Shown: positions 1 to 9,608, numbered from the stretch's first letter. The stretch is DNA of 64,000 nt from Undibacterium umbellatum (GCF_014284125.1 NZ_JACOFX010000002.1:310001-374000); one strand, 5' to 3'. Numbers and translations are program-made. The notes: generated by a model from the sequence alone, not told the origin.

Positions 1-845
1 ATGGCCATGTCTCGGTCAAGGCCTGGGAAGCACTGGGCAAGATCACAGGCCGTGATCATACCCACCTGGCAGTCGGGCGTGAACATGACAAGATACGTTT
101 CCGCGATGTACAGGCACAGCCACGCAAGATTATTTCTGCGCCCACCTGGTCCGGCCTGGAATCGGAAGAAGTCAGCTACAACGCCGGTTACACCAATGTG
201 CATGAACTGATCCCATGGCGCACACTGACCGGTCGCCAGCAGTTTTATCAGGACCACCGCTGGATGCTGGATTTTGGTGAAAGCATGTGCGTGTACAAGC
301 CAGCAATCGACACCAAGACGGTAGCGCCGATGCTGAACAAGTCACCCAATGGTGAGAAAGAGATCGTCCTCAATTTCATCACACCGCATCAGAAGTGGGG
401 CATACATTCGACTTACTCAGACAATCTGCGCATGCTGACTTTGAGCCGTGGTGGCCCGCATGTCTGGGTATCGGAAATTGAAGCGAAAGAGGCTGGACTG
501 GTCGATAACGACTGGGTAGAAGTTTTCAATAGCAATGGCACTTTGACTGCCCGTGTCGTCGTCAGCCAGCGTGTGCCCAAGGGCATGTGCCTGATGTATC
601 ACGCACAGGAAAAAATTGTGAATACCCCAGGTGCAGAATTAAGTGGCAAGCGCGGTGGCATCCATAACTCAGTGACGAGAGCGGTATTGAAACCTACCCA
701 CATGATAGGTGGCTATGCACAACTGGCGTATGGCTTTAATTATTACGGTACGGTAGGTAGTAACCGGGATGAATTTGTGGTGCTCAGAAAAATGAAAAAA
801 GTCGATTGGCTGGAAGGCAAGCTGGAAGAAGGAGCCGCATCATGA
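1..845 (+). CDS. narG: Respiratory nitrate reductase alpha subunit, C-terminal part (partial)
   Basis: This is the last 281 codons (including the stop) of NarG, the molybdopterin-containing catalytic subunit that reduces nitrate to nitrite on the cytoplasmic face of the membrane. The frame is open from base 3, so the gene is cut by the window edge rather than broken. The visible part is the C-terminal cofactor-binding domain, with segments typical of NarG such as the HELIPWRTLTGRQQFYQDH stretch and the HNSVTRAVLKPTHMIGGY region. The catalytic Asp and the FS0 cluster lie upstream and cannot be seen. The stop overlaps the narH start (ATGA), which indicates translational coupling in a narGHJI operon. 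Identification is by recognised sequence and operon order. Confidence 0.96.
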   Translation, partial: GHVSVKAWEALGKITGRDHTHLAVGREHDKIRFRDVQAQPRKIISAPTWSGLESEEVSYNAGYTNVHELIPWRTLTGRQQFYQDHRWMLDFGESMCVYKPAIDTKTVAPMLNKSPNGEKEIVLNFITPHQKWGIHSTYSDNLRMLTLSRGGPHVWVSEIEAKEAGLVDNDWVEVFNSNGTLTARVVVSQRVPKGMCLMYHAQEKIVNTPGAELSGKRGGIHNSVTRAVLKPTHMIGGYAQLAYGFNYYGTVGSNRDEFVVLRKMKKVDWLEGKLEEGAAS

Positions 846-2395
846 GAATACGCGCACAAGTAGGCATGGTGCTCAACCTTGATAAATGCATAGGTTGCCA
901 TACCTGTTCAGTGACTTGCAAAAACGTCTGGACCAGTCGCGACGGGGTGGAATATGCCTGGTTCAATAATGTGGAAACCAAGCCGGGCATAGGTTATCCC
1001 AAGGAATGGGAAAACCAGAAGAAATGGCAAGGTGGCTGGAACCGGACGCAGGGTGGCAAGCTGGAGCCAAAACAGGGTGGCAAGTTGCGTATCCTGGCGA
1101 ATATTTTCGCCAATCCCAATCTGCCATCGATTGATGATTATTACGAGCCTTTCACCTTCGACTATGAGCGCCTGCAAAATGCGCCATTGTCCGAGACGCC
1201 ACCAACTGCCCGTCCAATTTCTGTCATCACTGGCAAGAAAATGGAGAAGATAGTCTGGGGGCCGAATTGGGAAGATGATCTGGGTGGCGAATTCAGTTCG
1301 CGTAGCCGTGATGCCTTGTTTGAAGGTGTGCAAAAGGAGATGTACAGCACATTTGAAAGCACCTTCATGATGTATTTGCCACGCTTGTGCGAACATTGCC
1401 TGAACCCGGCCTGTGTTGCATCGTGCCCATCCGGTTCCATCTACAAGCGTGAAGATGATGGCATCGTCCTGGTTGACCAGGACAAATGCCGGGGCTGGCG
1501 CATGTGTATCTCTGGTTGCCCTTACAAAAAGATTTACTATAACTGGAGTTCGGGCAAGGCTGAAAAATGCACTTTCTGCTACCCTCGCATAGAAGCCGGG
1601 CAACCCACGGTTTGTTCAGAAACTTGTGTAGGCCGTATCCGTTACCTCGGCGTCTTGCTGTATGACGCAGACAAGATAGAAGCGGCTGCATCCGTGCCAG
1701 ATGAAAAGGATTTATACGAAGCCCAACTGGGTTGCTTCCTCGACCCGCATGATCCTGCAATCATTGCTGAAGCGCGCAAGCACGGCATACCTGAAAGCTG
1801 GATCACGGCTGCGCAAAAATCGCCAGTCTACAAAATGGCGATGGAGTGGAAGATTGCATTCCCTCTGCATCCTGAATACCGCACTTTGCCCATGGTCTGG
1901 TATGTACCACCACTGTCGCCTATACAAAAAGCAGCAGAAGCTGGCCACATGGGCATGAACGGCATTATTCCTGATGTGAAGTCACTGCGCATACCTGTCC
2001 GTTACCTGGCCAATTTACTGACTGCCGGCAAGGAAGAACCGGTGCTCAAGGCACTCGACCGCATGCTAGCCATGCGTGCCTACAAGCGTTCTGAAGTCGT
2101 GCATGGACAACTCGATCATGCAGTCTTGCAGCAAGTTGGCTTGACGGCAGAACAGGTGGAAGACATGTATCAAACCATGGCGATTGCCAATTATGAAGAT
2201 CGCTTCGTGATTCCTTCTTCACACAAGGAAATGGTGGAAGACAGTTTCAATGACAAAGGTAGTTGCGGCTTCACCTTCGGCAATGGTTGCTCAGGTGGTA
2301 CATCGGATACTTCCCTGTTTGGCAAGAAGCCACAAGGCAGTGTGATCTTTGTCGACATGCCAAAATCGCGCAAAAAAATGTCGACGACAGAATAA
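842..2395 (+). CDS. narH: Respiratory nitrate reductase beta subunit (iron-sulfur)
   Basis: NarH carries electrons from the NarI hemes to NarG. The 517-residue protein has four cysteine groups for iron-sulfur clusters: CIGCHTCSVTCK near residue 19, LCEHCLNPACVASCP near 184, CRGWRMCISGCP near 217, and CTFCYPRI...CSETCVGR near 244. The third group has Trp where a cysteine would be (CRGW), which is the known NarH feature that gives a [3Fe-4S] rather than a [4Fe-4S] cluster. The start at 842 overlaps the narG stop. An upstream in-frame start at 806 is less likely because it would add a basic leader inside narG. Length is normal for the family. Confidence 0.97.
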   Translation: MRIRAQVGMVLNLDKCIGCHTCSVTCKNVWTSRDGVEYAWFNNVETKPGIGYPKEWENQKKWQGGWNRTQGGKLEPKQGGKLRILANIFANPNLPSIDDYYEPFTFDYERLQNAPLSETPPTARPISVITGKKMEKIVWGPNWEDDLGGEFSSRSRDALFEGVQKEMYSTFESTFMMYLPRLCEHCLNPACVASCPSGSIYKREDDGIVLVDQDKCRGWRMCISGCPYKKIYYNWSSGKAEKCTFCYPRIEAGQPTVCSETCVGRIRYLGVLLYDADKIEAAASVPDEKDLYEAQLGCFLDPHDPAIIAEARKHGIPESWITAAQKSPVYKMAMEWKIAFPLHPEYRTLPMVWYVPPLSPIQKAAEAGHMGMNGIIPDVKSLRIPVRYLANLLTAGKEEPVLKALDRMLAMRAYKRSEVVHGQLDHAVLQQVGLTAEQVEDMYQTMAIANYEDRFVIPSSHKEMVEDSFNDKGSCGFTFGNGCSGGTSDTSLFGKKPQGSVIFVDMPKSRKKMSTTE

Positions 2396-2425
2396 GCCAG
2401 ACCGATGACACAGAAAGGAAATCGT

Positions 2426-3106
2426 ATGCAAATCTATCGCATCTTGTCTGCCTTGCTCAGTTATCCGCAAGCCGAACTGATCGCTGCTATACCCGAAATC
2501 AAACTGATACTGGCAGACATGCCCGAGTTTGACGAGCCACTGCAAGCACTCCTGGATGAATTGCAAGGCAAGCCGCTCATCAGGCTGCAAGAAAATTATG
2601 TCGCCAGCTTTGACCGCACGCCTTCCCAGGCCCTGCATCTGTTTGAACATATTCACGGCGAAAGCCGTGACCGTGGTCAGGCCATGGTCGATCTGATTGA
2701 AGAATACCGCCGCTATGGTTTTGAACCAGAAGCCAGTGAATTGCCAGACTATGTACCGCTGTTCCTGGAATTCCTGAGTCTGACCGATGAAGAAACCGCT
2801 GGCAAATTATTGGGTGATGCCATTCATGTCATCGCCGCCATAGGCATGCGCCTGCAGCGCAATGACAGTCCTTATGCCAATGCCTTTCTCTTGTTGACAT
2901 TGCTGACCGACGTTGTGCCGCAAGAGCAGGGTGAACCACCGGTACGCGATATGGACGATGCCATGGAAACCTTTGGGCCAGGTGCAGATGGCGTGGAACC
3001 CCTGTTACGACCGCAGATGGGTAGCAGCCAGGTCGTCAATTTTTATCCGCGCCAGGGTAATTCCGGCGCAGCCAATGCCACTCCCAGACAATCATCAGTG
3101 AGCTGA
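2426..3106 (+). CDS. narJ: Nitrate reductase molybdenum cofactor assembly chaperone
   Basis: NarJ is a cytoplasmic chaperone that binds apo-NarG, helps molybdenum cofactor insertion and holds the enzyme until it docks on NarI. The 226-residue product opens with the family pattern IYRILSALLSYPQ and contains the LFEHIHGESRDRGQAM segment and the acidic LPDYVPLFLEFLSL helix seen in NarJ/TorD-type chaperones. The start at 2426 is chosen because AAAGGA lies about 5 bases upstream; an in-frame ATG at 2405 lacks such a site. It lies between narH and narI, the usual order. Confidence 0.95.
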   Translation: MQIYRILSALLSYPQAELIAAIPEIKLILADMPEFDEPLQALLDELQGKPLIRLQENYVASFDRTPSQALHLFEHIHGESRDRGQAMVDLIEEYRRYGFEPEASELPDYVPLFLEFLSLTDEETAGKLLGDAIHVIAAIGMRLQRNDSPYANAFLLLTLLTDVVPQEQGEPPVRDMDDAMETFGPGADGVEPLLRPQMGSSQVVNFYPRQGNSGAANATPRQSSVS

Positions 3107-3108
3107 TC

Positions 3109-3792
3109 ATGACTTATCTACATCAATTTATTTATGGGATCTATCCCTACATAGCGCTGGCCATTTTCCTGCTTGGCAGCCTGGTGCGTTTTGAGCGCGA
3201 GCAATATACCTGGAAGAGCGATTCTTCACAGATGCTGCATGCAGGCAATCTGCGTCTGGGGAATATCCTGTTCCATATCGGTGTACTGGGTTTGTTCTTT
3301 GGTCATCTGGTCGGTTTGCTGACACCGGTTTTTGTCTGGGACAGCCTGGGTATCAGTCATGGTTTCAAACAAATGATCGCCATGGTCGCTGGCGGCGTGT
3401 TTGGTAGTCTGTGCCTGGTCGGTTTGCTGATTTTGATGCACCGCCGTCTGAGTGATCCACGCATTGCGGCGGTGACACGTACTGGTGACAAGGTTTTGCT
3501 GGTCTGGATTTTTATTACCCTGGTCCTGGGTTTGTCCACCATTGTTGAGTCTGCCAGTCACAGGGATGGTCACATGATGGTCTTGTTGATGACCTGGGCA
3601 CAGCATATCGTGACTTTCCGTGGTGATGCTGCTGAATTCATCGTGACCGCACCCTGGTTGTTCAAGGCCCATTTATTCATGGGTTTGAGCCTGTTCGTAC
3701 TGTTTCCATTTACCCGCCTTGTACATGTCTGGAGTGGCTTTGCTGCCGTGGGATATCTGGGCAGGGCCTGGCAATTGGTGCGTTCTCGTTAA
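3109..3792 (+). CDS. narI: Respiratory nitrate reductase gamma subunit (cytochrome b)
   Basis: NarI is the membrane diheme b subunit that oxidises quinol and anchors NarGH. The 227-residue protein has about five hydrophobic helices. The four heme ligands are visible with the E. coli spacing: His56 and His66 (FHIGVLGLFFGH), then two histidines 18 residues apart (AHLFMG...RLVHVW). It starts two bases after the narJ stop, so the operon is compact. This completes a membrane-bound nitrate reductase, in which quinol oxidation at the membrane is coupled to nitrate reduction in the cytoplasm. Confidence 0.96.
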   Translation: MTYLHQFIYGIYPYIALAIFLLGSLVRFEREQYTWKSDSSQMLHAGNLRLGNILFHIGVLGLFFGHLVGLLTPVFVWDSLGISHGFKQMIAMVAGGVFGSLCLVGLLILMHRRLSDPRIAAVTRTGDKVLLVWIFITLVLGLSTIVESASHRDGHMMVLLMTWAQHIVTFRGDAAEFIVTAPWLFKAHLFMGLSLFVLFPFTRLVHVWSGFAAVGYLGRAWQLVRSR

Positions 3793-3839
3793 GCGCGCAG
3801 TGAATATCAACATCTTGAAGAATGAGTGGGGAGAAAATC

Positions 3840-4583
3840 ATGCCTGTCATCGTCAATGGCTATGAATTAAATGATACTGAGATGGAAAGCGAATTACCTG
3901 GGCACCAGGATGCGCCAGATCCTGTAAAAAGTGCCATGACGGCATTGGTCTTGCGCCGTGTTTTGCTGGATGAGGCCAAAGCCCAGGGTTTGCAGGGAGA
4001 AGATGAATTCATTATCGACCATTTGCTGGAAAAAGAAGTACTGGTTCCTTTTCCCGAGCGTGCAGAATGTTTGCGCCAGTATCAAACTCATCCTGATCGC
4101 TTTACCGTTGGTGAACTGGTGGAAGCCAGCCATATCCTGTTTCAAGTCACCAATGCCGTCGACCTGGACGCCCTGCGTTTGCATGCTCAAAGCGTGCTGG
4201 ATGAATTGCTGGAACGTCCAGAACGTTTTGCCGAGCTGGCTCGCGCCAATTCGAATTGTCCTTCGGCAGAAGTGGGTGGCAATCTGGGGCAACTGAGCCG
4301 CAGGACGACCGTGGCCGAATTTGAGAAAGCCATCTTTGCTGCCAGCCCGGGCTGCATCATTCCTCGTCTGATAGAAACACGTTTTGGCTTGCACATCATT
4401 CAATTGGGCCGCAAGGCTGAGGGTAAACTGTTGGCATTTGATGAGGTGCAAACCCGAATTGCGACTGCCATGCATGCTGCCAGTCATCAGCATGCGCTGC
4501 GCCAGTATCTGCAATTGCTGGTTGGACGCGCCAGTATTTCCGGTATAGAACTGCAGGGGGCAGATAGTCCCCTGCTGCAATGA
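3840..4583 (+). CDS. Parvulin-type peptidylprolyl isomerase
   Basis: A 247-residue protein with a C-terminal rotamase (PpiC-like) domain at about residues 95-195: the ASHILFQV strand, the ELARANSNCPSAEVGGNLGQL segment and the RFGLHIIQL end are standard parvulin features. No signal peptide is seen, so it should be cytoplasmic, like the NifM-type isomerases that help metalloenzymes mature. Its place directly after narI suggests a role in folding or maturation of the nitrate reductase; similar genes follow narI in other Burkholderiales, as I recall. The start at 3840 is preferred over 3822 because GGGGAG lies just upstream of it. Function on NarG is inferred. Confidence 0.85.
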   Translation: MPVIVNGYELNDTEMESELPGHQDAPDPVKSAMTALVLRRVLLDEAKAQGLQGEDEFIIDHLLEKEVLVPFPERAECLRQYQTHPDRFTVGELVEASHILFQVTNAVDLDALRLHAQSVLDELLERPERFAELARANSNCPSAEVGGNLGQLSRRTTVAEFEKAIFAASPGCIIPRLIETRFGLHIIQLGRKAEGKLLAFDEVQTRIATAMHAASHQHALRQYLQLLVGRASISGIELQGADSPLLQ

Positions 4584-4602
4584 GATCGCATTAAAAGGAA
4601 AG

Positions 4603-4701
4603 ATGATGTCTCAGGCAATGAAGAAAATGGTCGCTCAACACAAGCACTTGAGCCAGCTTGGCAAACGGGGTGACAATGGCGCGCAGGTGTGTTGCCACTG
4701 A
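4603..4701 (+). CDS. Possible small protein (32 residues)
   Basis: A short open frame with a good ribosome-binding site (AAAGGAAAG) starts 19 bases after the isomerase stop and could be the last gene of the nar operon. It is rich in basic residues (KKMVAQHKHLSQLGKR) and ends in CCH. I do not recognise it. It may also be the remnant of a longer gene, because the tail reads less like a designed protein than the head. Low confidence. Confidence 0.3.
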   Translation: MMSQAMKKMVAQHKHLSQLGKRGDNGAQVCCH

Positions 4702-4757
4702 CATCCAGTATTCTTGCGGTTGTGCTGTTTTTCAAGGCAAGCTAAAGCCAGGCGCAA

Positions 4758-6869
4758 CTACATTTTATAAATCAGTTGCAGATAGATGGACCTGGGGGCC
4801 ATCGGCAAGTCATTCGGTATGGCCAAACCAGGTGCAATGCTGGGTTCGCGTATGTCGGCGTTAAAGAGATTCCTGACGGTGGCTGTCCATTCCCATTTGC
4901 CGCGTTCACGCTGTGAGCGCAGGCTCACATCAACACTGGTGTAATCTGCAATCGCCGGACGGGAATCACCAGCGGCGCGGCGACGGTCTGCCACCCAGTT
5001 CACTTGTGGGCTGAGGGACCAGCCTGGAATGATTTGCCAGTCTGCCCTGGTATACAAATGATGGTGTGGTGCATAGCCTGCATCAGCGCGTGTACTTTCA
5101 TCGACCGAGTGTTGATAAGAATAATTGGCCAGGATCTTCAAATCCTTTTTTACATCCCATTGTAATTCGGCTTCCAGCCCGCGACCATTTTGATTGCCGG
5201 TATTGAAGTAAGTGGAACCTGTGCCAGGCGTGGGATTGGCGACCGCCCGGATAATATCCTGCATGTCATAGCGGAAGATATTCAGGTTCAGCAAGACATC
5301 CTTATTGGCTTGCCAGGACAGGGCTAGCTCAGTCGTGGCAATGCGCTCAGGCTTCAGATTGGGATTGCCGTTGGCAACAGGGTTGAGGCCGTAAGACTCA
5401 TTGAAAGCTGGTGCACGGAAGGCGCGACCATATAAAAATTTCGCTGTCAGGTCATACCTAGCATCCCACACCAATGCCAGGCGCGGATTGGTAGTGCCAC
5501 CAAAGTCCGAATAATGATCGTGGCGCAGGCCTGCCGTCATGGTCCAGTCCTTGGCCAGGTTCCACTCGTCTTGCAGATACAGGTAATTATTCTTTCTGCG
5601 GGTAGGCAGGATATGAGGTTGTATCTGGCTATAGTCCATGACAGGCCCGCTGGGGATCGGGATGCCAGCCGGGCTAAGCAAGAAATTCTTGATGGTCTGG
5701 GTGCGGTAGAGATTGACATCATCATGCCCAAGTCCCACACGCCACTGATGATCAGCCCATCCTGAGTAGCTGGCAAAGGCCGACAGGCGGAATTGTCTTT
5801 CCCAGCGCGAAGGGCCGCCTATCATGCCGTTGGGGAAAGTCCCGGTTGGTAATCTTGTCCCTGGTGGCAAGAGTTGCAGGCTGCTTTTTTCCGTATAGTA
5901 TAAGAAGCTCAGAGTACTCCCAAGTGTCCAGTCTTTTGCGAAAGCCGCATCTATCCAGGACAGGTCACTGGTCAATCTTTCTGTCGTGGCACCACCACCA
6001 AAGTCGAGTGCCGACGATACTCCGGCCCCGGTTTGCAATTCTGTTCGGCTTAGCAGACTGGAACGCCAGTGCCAGTTGCCTGTGCTGAGGTCCAGATTGG
6101 CATCAACTGGATTAAAGCCTGTATGCACACTGCCAGGAGCCAGGCTGGCATTAGTAGAAAACAGCTTGTCATTTCTGGACTGTGCATCAGCAGTCAACAC
6201 TTCTTTTTGACCATCGGTGGCACCAGCACGAAGATAAGCGGCAATCTTGAAGGGACCCCACTTCCCGCCATGCAATACCCAGGCATCACGGGTGCGGAAA
6301 GAGCCCACACCTGCACTCAAAAAAATGCCAGGAATTTCATCTGCCGTTTTGGTGATGATATTGATGACACCGGAAAAGGCATCTGCACCATACAATGCGG
6401 AGCCAGGGCCACGTATGACTTCAATTCTAGAAATATTTTCTACCGAAATACCATGCCACAGCATTTGGCCCTTGTCGCCAGTATATGAAGTGGTCATGGG
6501 GATGCCATTCTGCAATACCAGCATATGTGGATTGGTCACCCCGCCGCCGCCTATGCCGCGCATGATATACGCAGGGAAATAGACAATTGCGGCACGGCTT
6601 ACATGCATGCCAGCGATGGTTTCAAGTACCTGATCAATGTCGGTAAAACCCTGGGCTCGTATATCTTCAGCAGTGATCACAGATGCTACCGCCGGAGCCC
6701 GTCGCAGGCTTTGTGCCTTGCCGGTGGCAATACTGATCATGGATTTATCGCCATATACCAGCGCCAGGTCTTCTTCTTCATTGACATCTGCTGCAATGGC
6801 TGAGCTACTTAGCAAAGTTAATACAGAACTCATGGCCAGCAAGAGACGGAATGGGGATGGGAATGGCAT
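4758..6869 (-). CDS. TonB-dependent outer-membrane receptor
   Basis: A 703-residue receptor with a signal peptide (cleavage near AIA-ADVNEE), an N-terminal plug domain (about residues 45-160, with VASVITAEDIRAQGF, MLVLQNGIPM and the IEVIRGPGSALYGADAFSGVINIITK signature) and a 22-strand type beta-barrel. It is closest in style to CirA/BtuB/vitamin or siderophore receptors; the ligand cannot be named from sequence. The start is placed at the ATG at 6869, which gives a clean signal peptide; an in-frame TTG at 6893 has a poor ribosome site. It lies opposite to the nar genes and breaks up that cluster. The C terminus ends in KM rather than the usual aromatic residue. No Fur box was evident upstream. 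Confidence 0.88.
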   Translation of the reverse strand: MPFPSPFRLLLAMSSVLTLLSSSAIAADVNEEEDLALVYGDKSMISIATGKAQSLRRAPAVASVITAEDIRAQGFTDIDQVLETIAGMHVSRAAIVYFPAYIMRGIGGGGVTNPHMLVLQNGIPMTTSYTGDKGQMLWHGISVENISRIEVIRGPGSALYGADAFSGVINIITKTADEIPGIFLSAGVGSFRTRDAWVLHGGKWGPFKIAAYLRAGATDGQKEVLTADAQSRNDKLFSTNASLAPGSVHTGFNPVDANLDLSTGNWHWRSSLLSRTELQTGAGVSSALDFGGGATTERLTSDLSWIDAAFAKDWTLGSTLSFLYYTEKSSLQLLPPGTRLPTGTFPNGMIGGPSRWERQFRLSAFASYSGWADHQWRVGLGHDDVNLYRTQTIKNFLLSPAGIPIPSGPVMDYSQIQPHILPTRRKNNYLYLQDEWNLAKDWTMTAGLRHDHYSDFGGTTNPRLALVWDARYDLTAKFLYGRAFRAPAFNESYGLNPVANGNPNLKPERIATTELALSWQANKDVLLNLNIFRYDMQDIIRAVANPTPGTGSTYFNTGNQNGRGLEAELQWDVKKDLKILANYSYQHSVDESTRADAGYAPHHHLYTRADWQIIPGWSLSPQVNWVADRRRAAGDSRPAIADYTSVDVSLRSQRERGKWEWTATVRNLFNADIREPSIAPGLAIPNDLPMAPRSIYLQLIYKM

Positions 6870-7075
6870 GGTTTCTTGTGTTTTTGGCTCCAACTAAAGG
6901 AGTGTATATATTCTGATTGAGGTTAGCTTAATCCAGTCGTGGCAGACTATCAAGGTAAGTGCTACCGATTTGAGGAAATGAAACTGATTTACAACGACTG
7001 TAAAATATAGCGGAAAAGCAAATAGCCAGTGCTATCATATATTTCCATATTTGCCCTTTTTTCATGGTTTAAGAA

Positions 7076-7471
7076 ATGATGCTTATCACCATCGTTGTCG
7101 CAGCTAGCTTGTTGATGCTGGCGGGGGTTTACAGTTTGTTCAATAGCTTGTTTTTGTCTCGAACCGGCCATTGTCCAAAAAACTGGAACAGACTCTGTTT
7201 GGGTAGCTTGTTGGCAGGACTGGTGCTGGGCCTGGCTTCCTGGCTGGGCACATTCTGGATGCTCTTACCCTTTCCTAATATCGCTGGTGAGGGTTGGTTC
7301 GCCGGGTTTCCCTATATGGCAGTGTATATCGATGCCACTGGCTATCACTACCAATTCAGTTTTACACGAGCCAGTGTGATCGCCAATGCCGTGTTCTGGT
7401 TTTTGTTGCCCATGGCTGGCCTGCATGTGTATGGCCGGCACTGGCGTCGTCAACAGCAAAAGGCCGCTTGA
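7076..7471 (+). CDS. Hypothetical membrane protein
   Basis: A 131-residue protein of unknown function with hydrophobic segments near residues 3-25, 40-65, 75-85 (weaker) and 100-118, so three or four membrane helices, and a basic C terminus (YGRHWRRQQQKAA) that would face the cytoplasm. It is divergent from the TonB-dependent receptor. No motif was recognised and the ribosome-binding site is weak, so the start could also be the ATG at 7079. Confidence 0.6.
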   Translation: MMLITIVVAASLLMLAGVYSLFNSLFLSRTGHCPKNWNRLCLGSLLAGLVLGLASWLGTFWMLLPFPNIAGEGWFAGFPYMAVYIDATGYHYQFSFTRASVIANAVFWFLLPMAGLHVYGRHWRRQQQKAA

Positions 7472-7536
7472 GATTTCACTTTATCTTGGATGGTTCTTGC
7501 CTATACTGATGACACCAGTCAAACAGGGAGTCACAA

Positions 7537-8403
7537 GTGAAAAAACAAATTTTCCCGTTTTCCATGGTGGATGTTTTTGCCAGACAAACGCTGGCCGGCA
7601 ACGGCCTGAGTATTTTTGTGCTTGAGCAAACCCTGTCCACCTATATGATGCAGGCGATGACCCGAGAAATGCGCCAGTTTGAGAGCATCTTTTTACAAAA
7701 ACTGGAAACTCAGGGTAAGTGGCGTGCCCATATCTTCACGATGGAAGAAGAATTGGGTTTCGCCGGCCACCCCATTATTGGTGCCGCCGCCAGTTTGCAT
7801 CAGGGTTTTCATCCTGAAGCTGAAACTGCAGAGTTCGAGTTTGTTTTGAATGAACGTAGTGTTTTTGCCCGCAGCAGACAAGAACATGGCAATTTTTTTG
7901 CCGAGATGAATCAGGGCAAAGCCAGTTTCAATGAACCCTTGTCGAGTACCAGTACAGAAACATTTTTGAAAGCGCTAAACCTGCATGCGCATGATCAGGT
8001 AACGGACTTGCCTTTGCAAGTAGTGTCGACGGGCCTGCCTTATCTGATCGTGCCAATACAGCAACACCTGGACAAGGCTCGTATCTGCCATGAAAAATTT
8101 GAAACCTTGCTGGCGGGCGTGGGGGCAAAATTTGTCTACGTGCTTGATGTTAACCGCCGTGAAGGGCGCACCTGGGACAATGACGGCAGAGTTGAGGACA
8201 TCGCCACCGGTAGTGCCGTCGGGCCGGCTGCGGCCTATCTGGTCAGGCACCGGCGCGCGCAGGCTGGTGATGCACAGATTTTTGCCCAGGGAGCATATGT
8301 ACACCGCCCCAGCGAATTGCATGTGTGCGTGAATGCAGATGATGAAACTATTTTAGTGCATGGGCAGGTTTGCCTGGTGGCCAAGGGCGAGCTTTACGTT
8401 TGA
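7537..8403 (+). CDS. PhzF-family isomerase/epimerase-like protein
   Basis: A 288-residue member of the PhzF superfamily (diaminopimelate-epimerase fold). Family marks are the opening VDVFARQTLAGNGLSIFVL, the FESIFL segment, the FAGHPIIGAA motif near residue 75, and the EDIATGSAVGPAAAYL motif near 215. The family includes phenazine enzyme PhzF and many isomerases of unknown substrate; no phenazine genes are nearby, so a phenazine role is not supported. It starts with GTG at 7537, supported by GGGAG six bases upstream. It precedes moaA by about 130 bases. Confidence 0.88.
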   Translation: MKKQIFPFSMVDVFARQTLAGNGLSIFVLEQTLSTYMMQAMTREMRQFESIFLQKLETQGKWRAHIFTMEEELGFAGHPIIGAAASLHQGFHPEAETAEFEFVLNERSVFARSRQEHGNFFAEMNQGKASFNEPLSSTSTETFLKALNLHAHDQVTDLPLQVVSTGLPYLIVPIQQHLDKARICHEKFETLLAGVGAKFVYVLDVNRREGRTWDNDGRVEDIATGSAVGPAAAYLVRHRRAQAGDAQIFAQGAYVHRPSELHVCVNADDETILVHGQVCLVAKGELYV

Positions 8404-8534
8404 CTGCAGGTCTGATTTTTCGTCCGCCATGGGAGTTGTCTTTTTGCCAGTGCAGGCATATCCCCCAAAAGAACTAGTCGTTCATGGCTTTGCGGCGAAT
8501 TGTGTTGTGCCCTGTCTGCCACCACAATGCAGAT

Positions 8535-9575
8535 ATGGAAAATCCTGTCTACCTCAGCCATCCCGGTGCTCTGGCAAGCACAAGCAGCTCGGCGGTACCG
8601 CCACTGGTGGATCGTTTTGGTCGGCGCGTGAGCTATTTGCGCCTGTCAGTAACAGATAAATGCGACTTGCGTTGCACTTATTGCATGCCCAAAGGTTTTT
8701 CAGGTTTTGCAGAACCAGAAAGCTGGTTGCGCTTCGATGAAATACAAAGGGTGGTGGCAGCTTTTGCCCGCATGGGCACGGCGCGCTTGCGCCTGACTGG
8801 CGGTGAACCCTTGTTGCGCAAGAATTTGCCCGAGCTGGTGCGGCAACTGGCACCGCTGCCTGGCTTGCAGGATATTTCCCTTTCCACCAATGCGACACAA
8901 TTGCATAAACATGCCAGGCAATTGTATGCAGCGGGTGTCCGGCGTATCAATGTCAGCCTGGACAGCCTGGACAAAGCCTGTATGGAAAAAATAACCGGAC
9001 GTGATAGTCTGGCCCATATCATGGCAGGACTGCAGGCTGGTAAGCAGGCAGGTTTTCATCCCATCAAATTGAACATGGTACTCATGCGTGGCGTGAACGA
9101 CCATGAAGTCATGCGCATGGCCGAGTTTTGCTTTAAAGAAGGCTTCATCCTGCGTTTAATCGAAGCCATGCCCATGGGGGAAACCGGGCGCAATTCCCAA
9201 TATATGGAAGTACAGGCACTGCGTGAACAATTGGTGGACAAGTTTGGCCTGGTGCCGCTGGCTGAAGAACTGGGGGGCGGCCCGGCACGTTACTGGGGCT
9301 TGCCAGATGGCAGCGGCAGCATAGGTTTTATTTCGCCGATCAGCCAGCATTTTTGCGCAAGCTGTAATCGTGTGCGCCTGTCAGTCGATGGCACTCTGTA
9401 TATGTGCCTGGGACAAGATGAAAAACTGGCATTGCGGCCGCATTTGCGTGCCGGTATCGATGACGCCGGGCTGGATGCCTTGATACGTCAGGCAATAGAA
9501 CTCAAGCCTGAACGCCATGAGTTTGCAACCCAGCCACATAAGATAATCCGTTTCATGTCGCAAACGGGGGGCTGA
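8535..9575 (+). CDS. moaA: GTP 3',8-cyclase (molybdenum cofactor biosynthesis protein A)
   Basis: MoaA is the radical-SAM enzyme that starts molybdopterin synthesis from GTP. It shows the N-terminal CDLRCTYC cluster motif (CX3CX2C), the RLTGGEPLLR segment, a second cluster motif CASCN...YMC (CX2CX13C) near residue 280, and the conserved C-terminal Gly-Gly tail (QTGG). The product is 346 residues with the start at 8535; an in-frame ATG at 8484 would add a cysteine-bearing leader that is not typical. It makes the cofactor that NarG needs, which explains its place in the nitrate region. Confidence 0.95.
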   Translation: MENPVYLSHPGALASTSSSAVPPLVDRFGRRVSYLRLSVTDKCDLRCTYCMPKGFSGFAEPESWLRFDEIQRVVAAFARMGTARLRLTGGEPLLRKNLPELVRQLAPLPGLQDISLSTNATQLHKHARQLYAAGVRRINVSLDSLDKACMEKITGRDSLAHIMAGLQAGKQAGFHPIKLNMVLMRGVNDHEVMRMAEFCFKEGFILRLIEAMPMGETGRNSQYMEVQALREQLVDKFGLVPLAEELGGGPARYWGLPDGSGSIGFISPISQHFCASCNRVRLSVDGTLYMCLGQDEKLALRPHLRAGIDDAGLDALIRQAIELKPERHEFATQPHKIIRFMSQTGG

Positions 9576-9608
9576 GAGTGGTGGTAATAACAGGAATGGG
9601 CTAGTCAT

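Noticed and set aside
908..1603. Long minus-strand frame opposite narH (231 codons)
   Set aside because: A shadow of narH: the sense strand has full iron-sulfur motifs and operon overlap.
3894..4580. Long minus-strand frame opposite the isomerase gene (228 codons)
   Set aside because: Shadow frame; the plus strand carries the parvulin motifs.
7537..8403. Phenazine biosynthesis
   Set aside because: Only a PhzF-family protein is present; no other phenazine genes are near.
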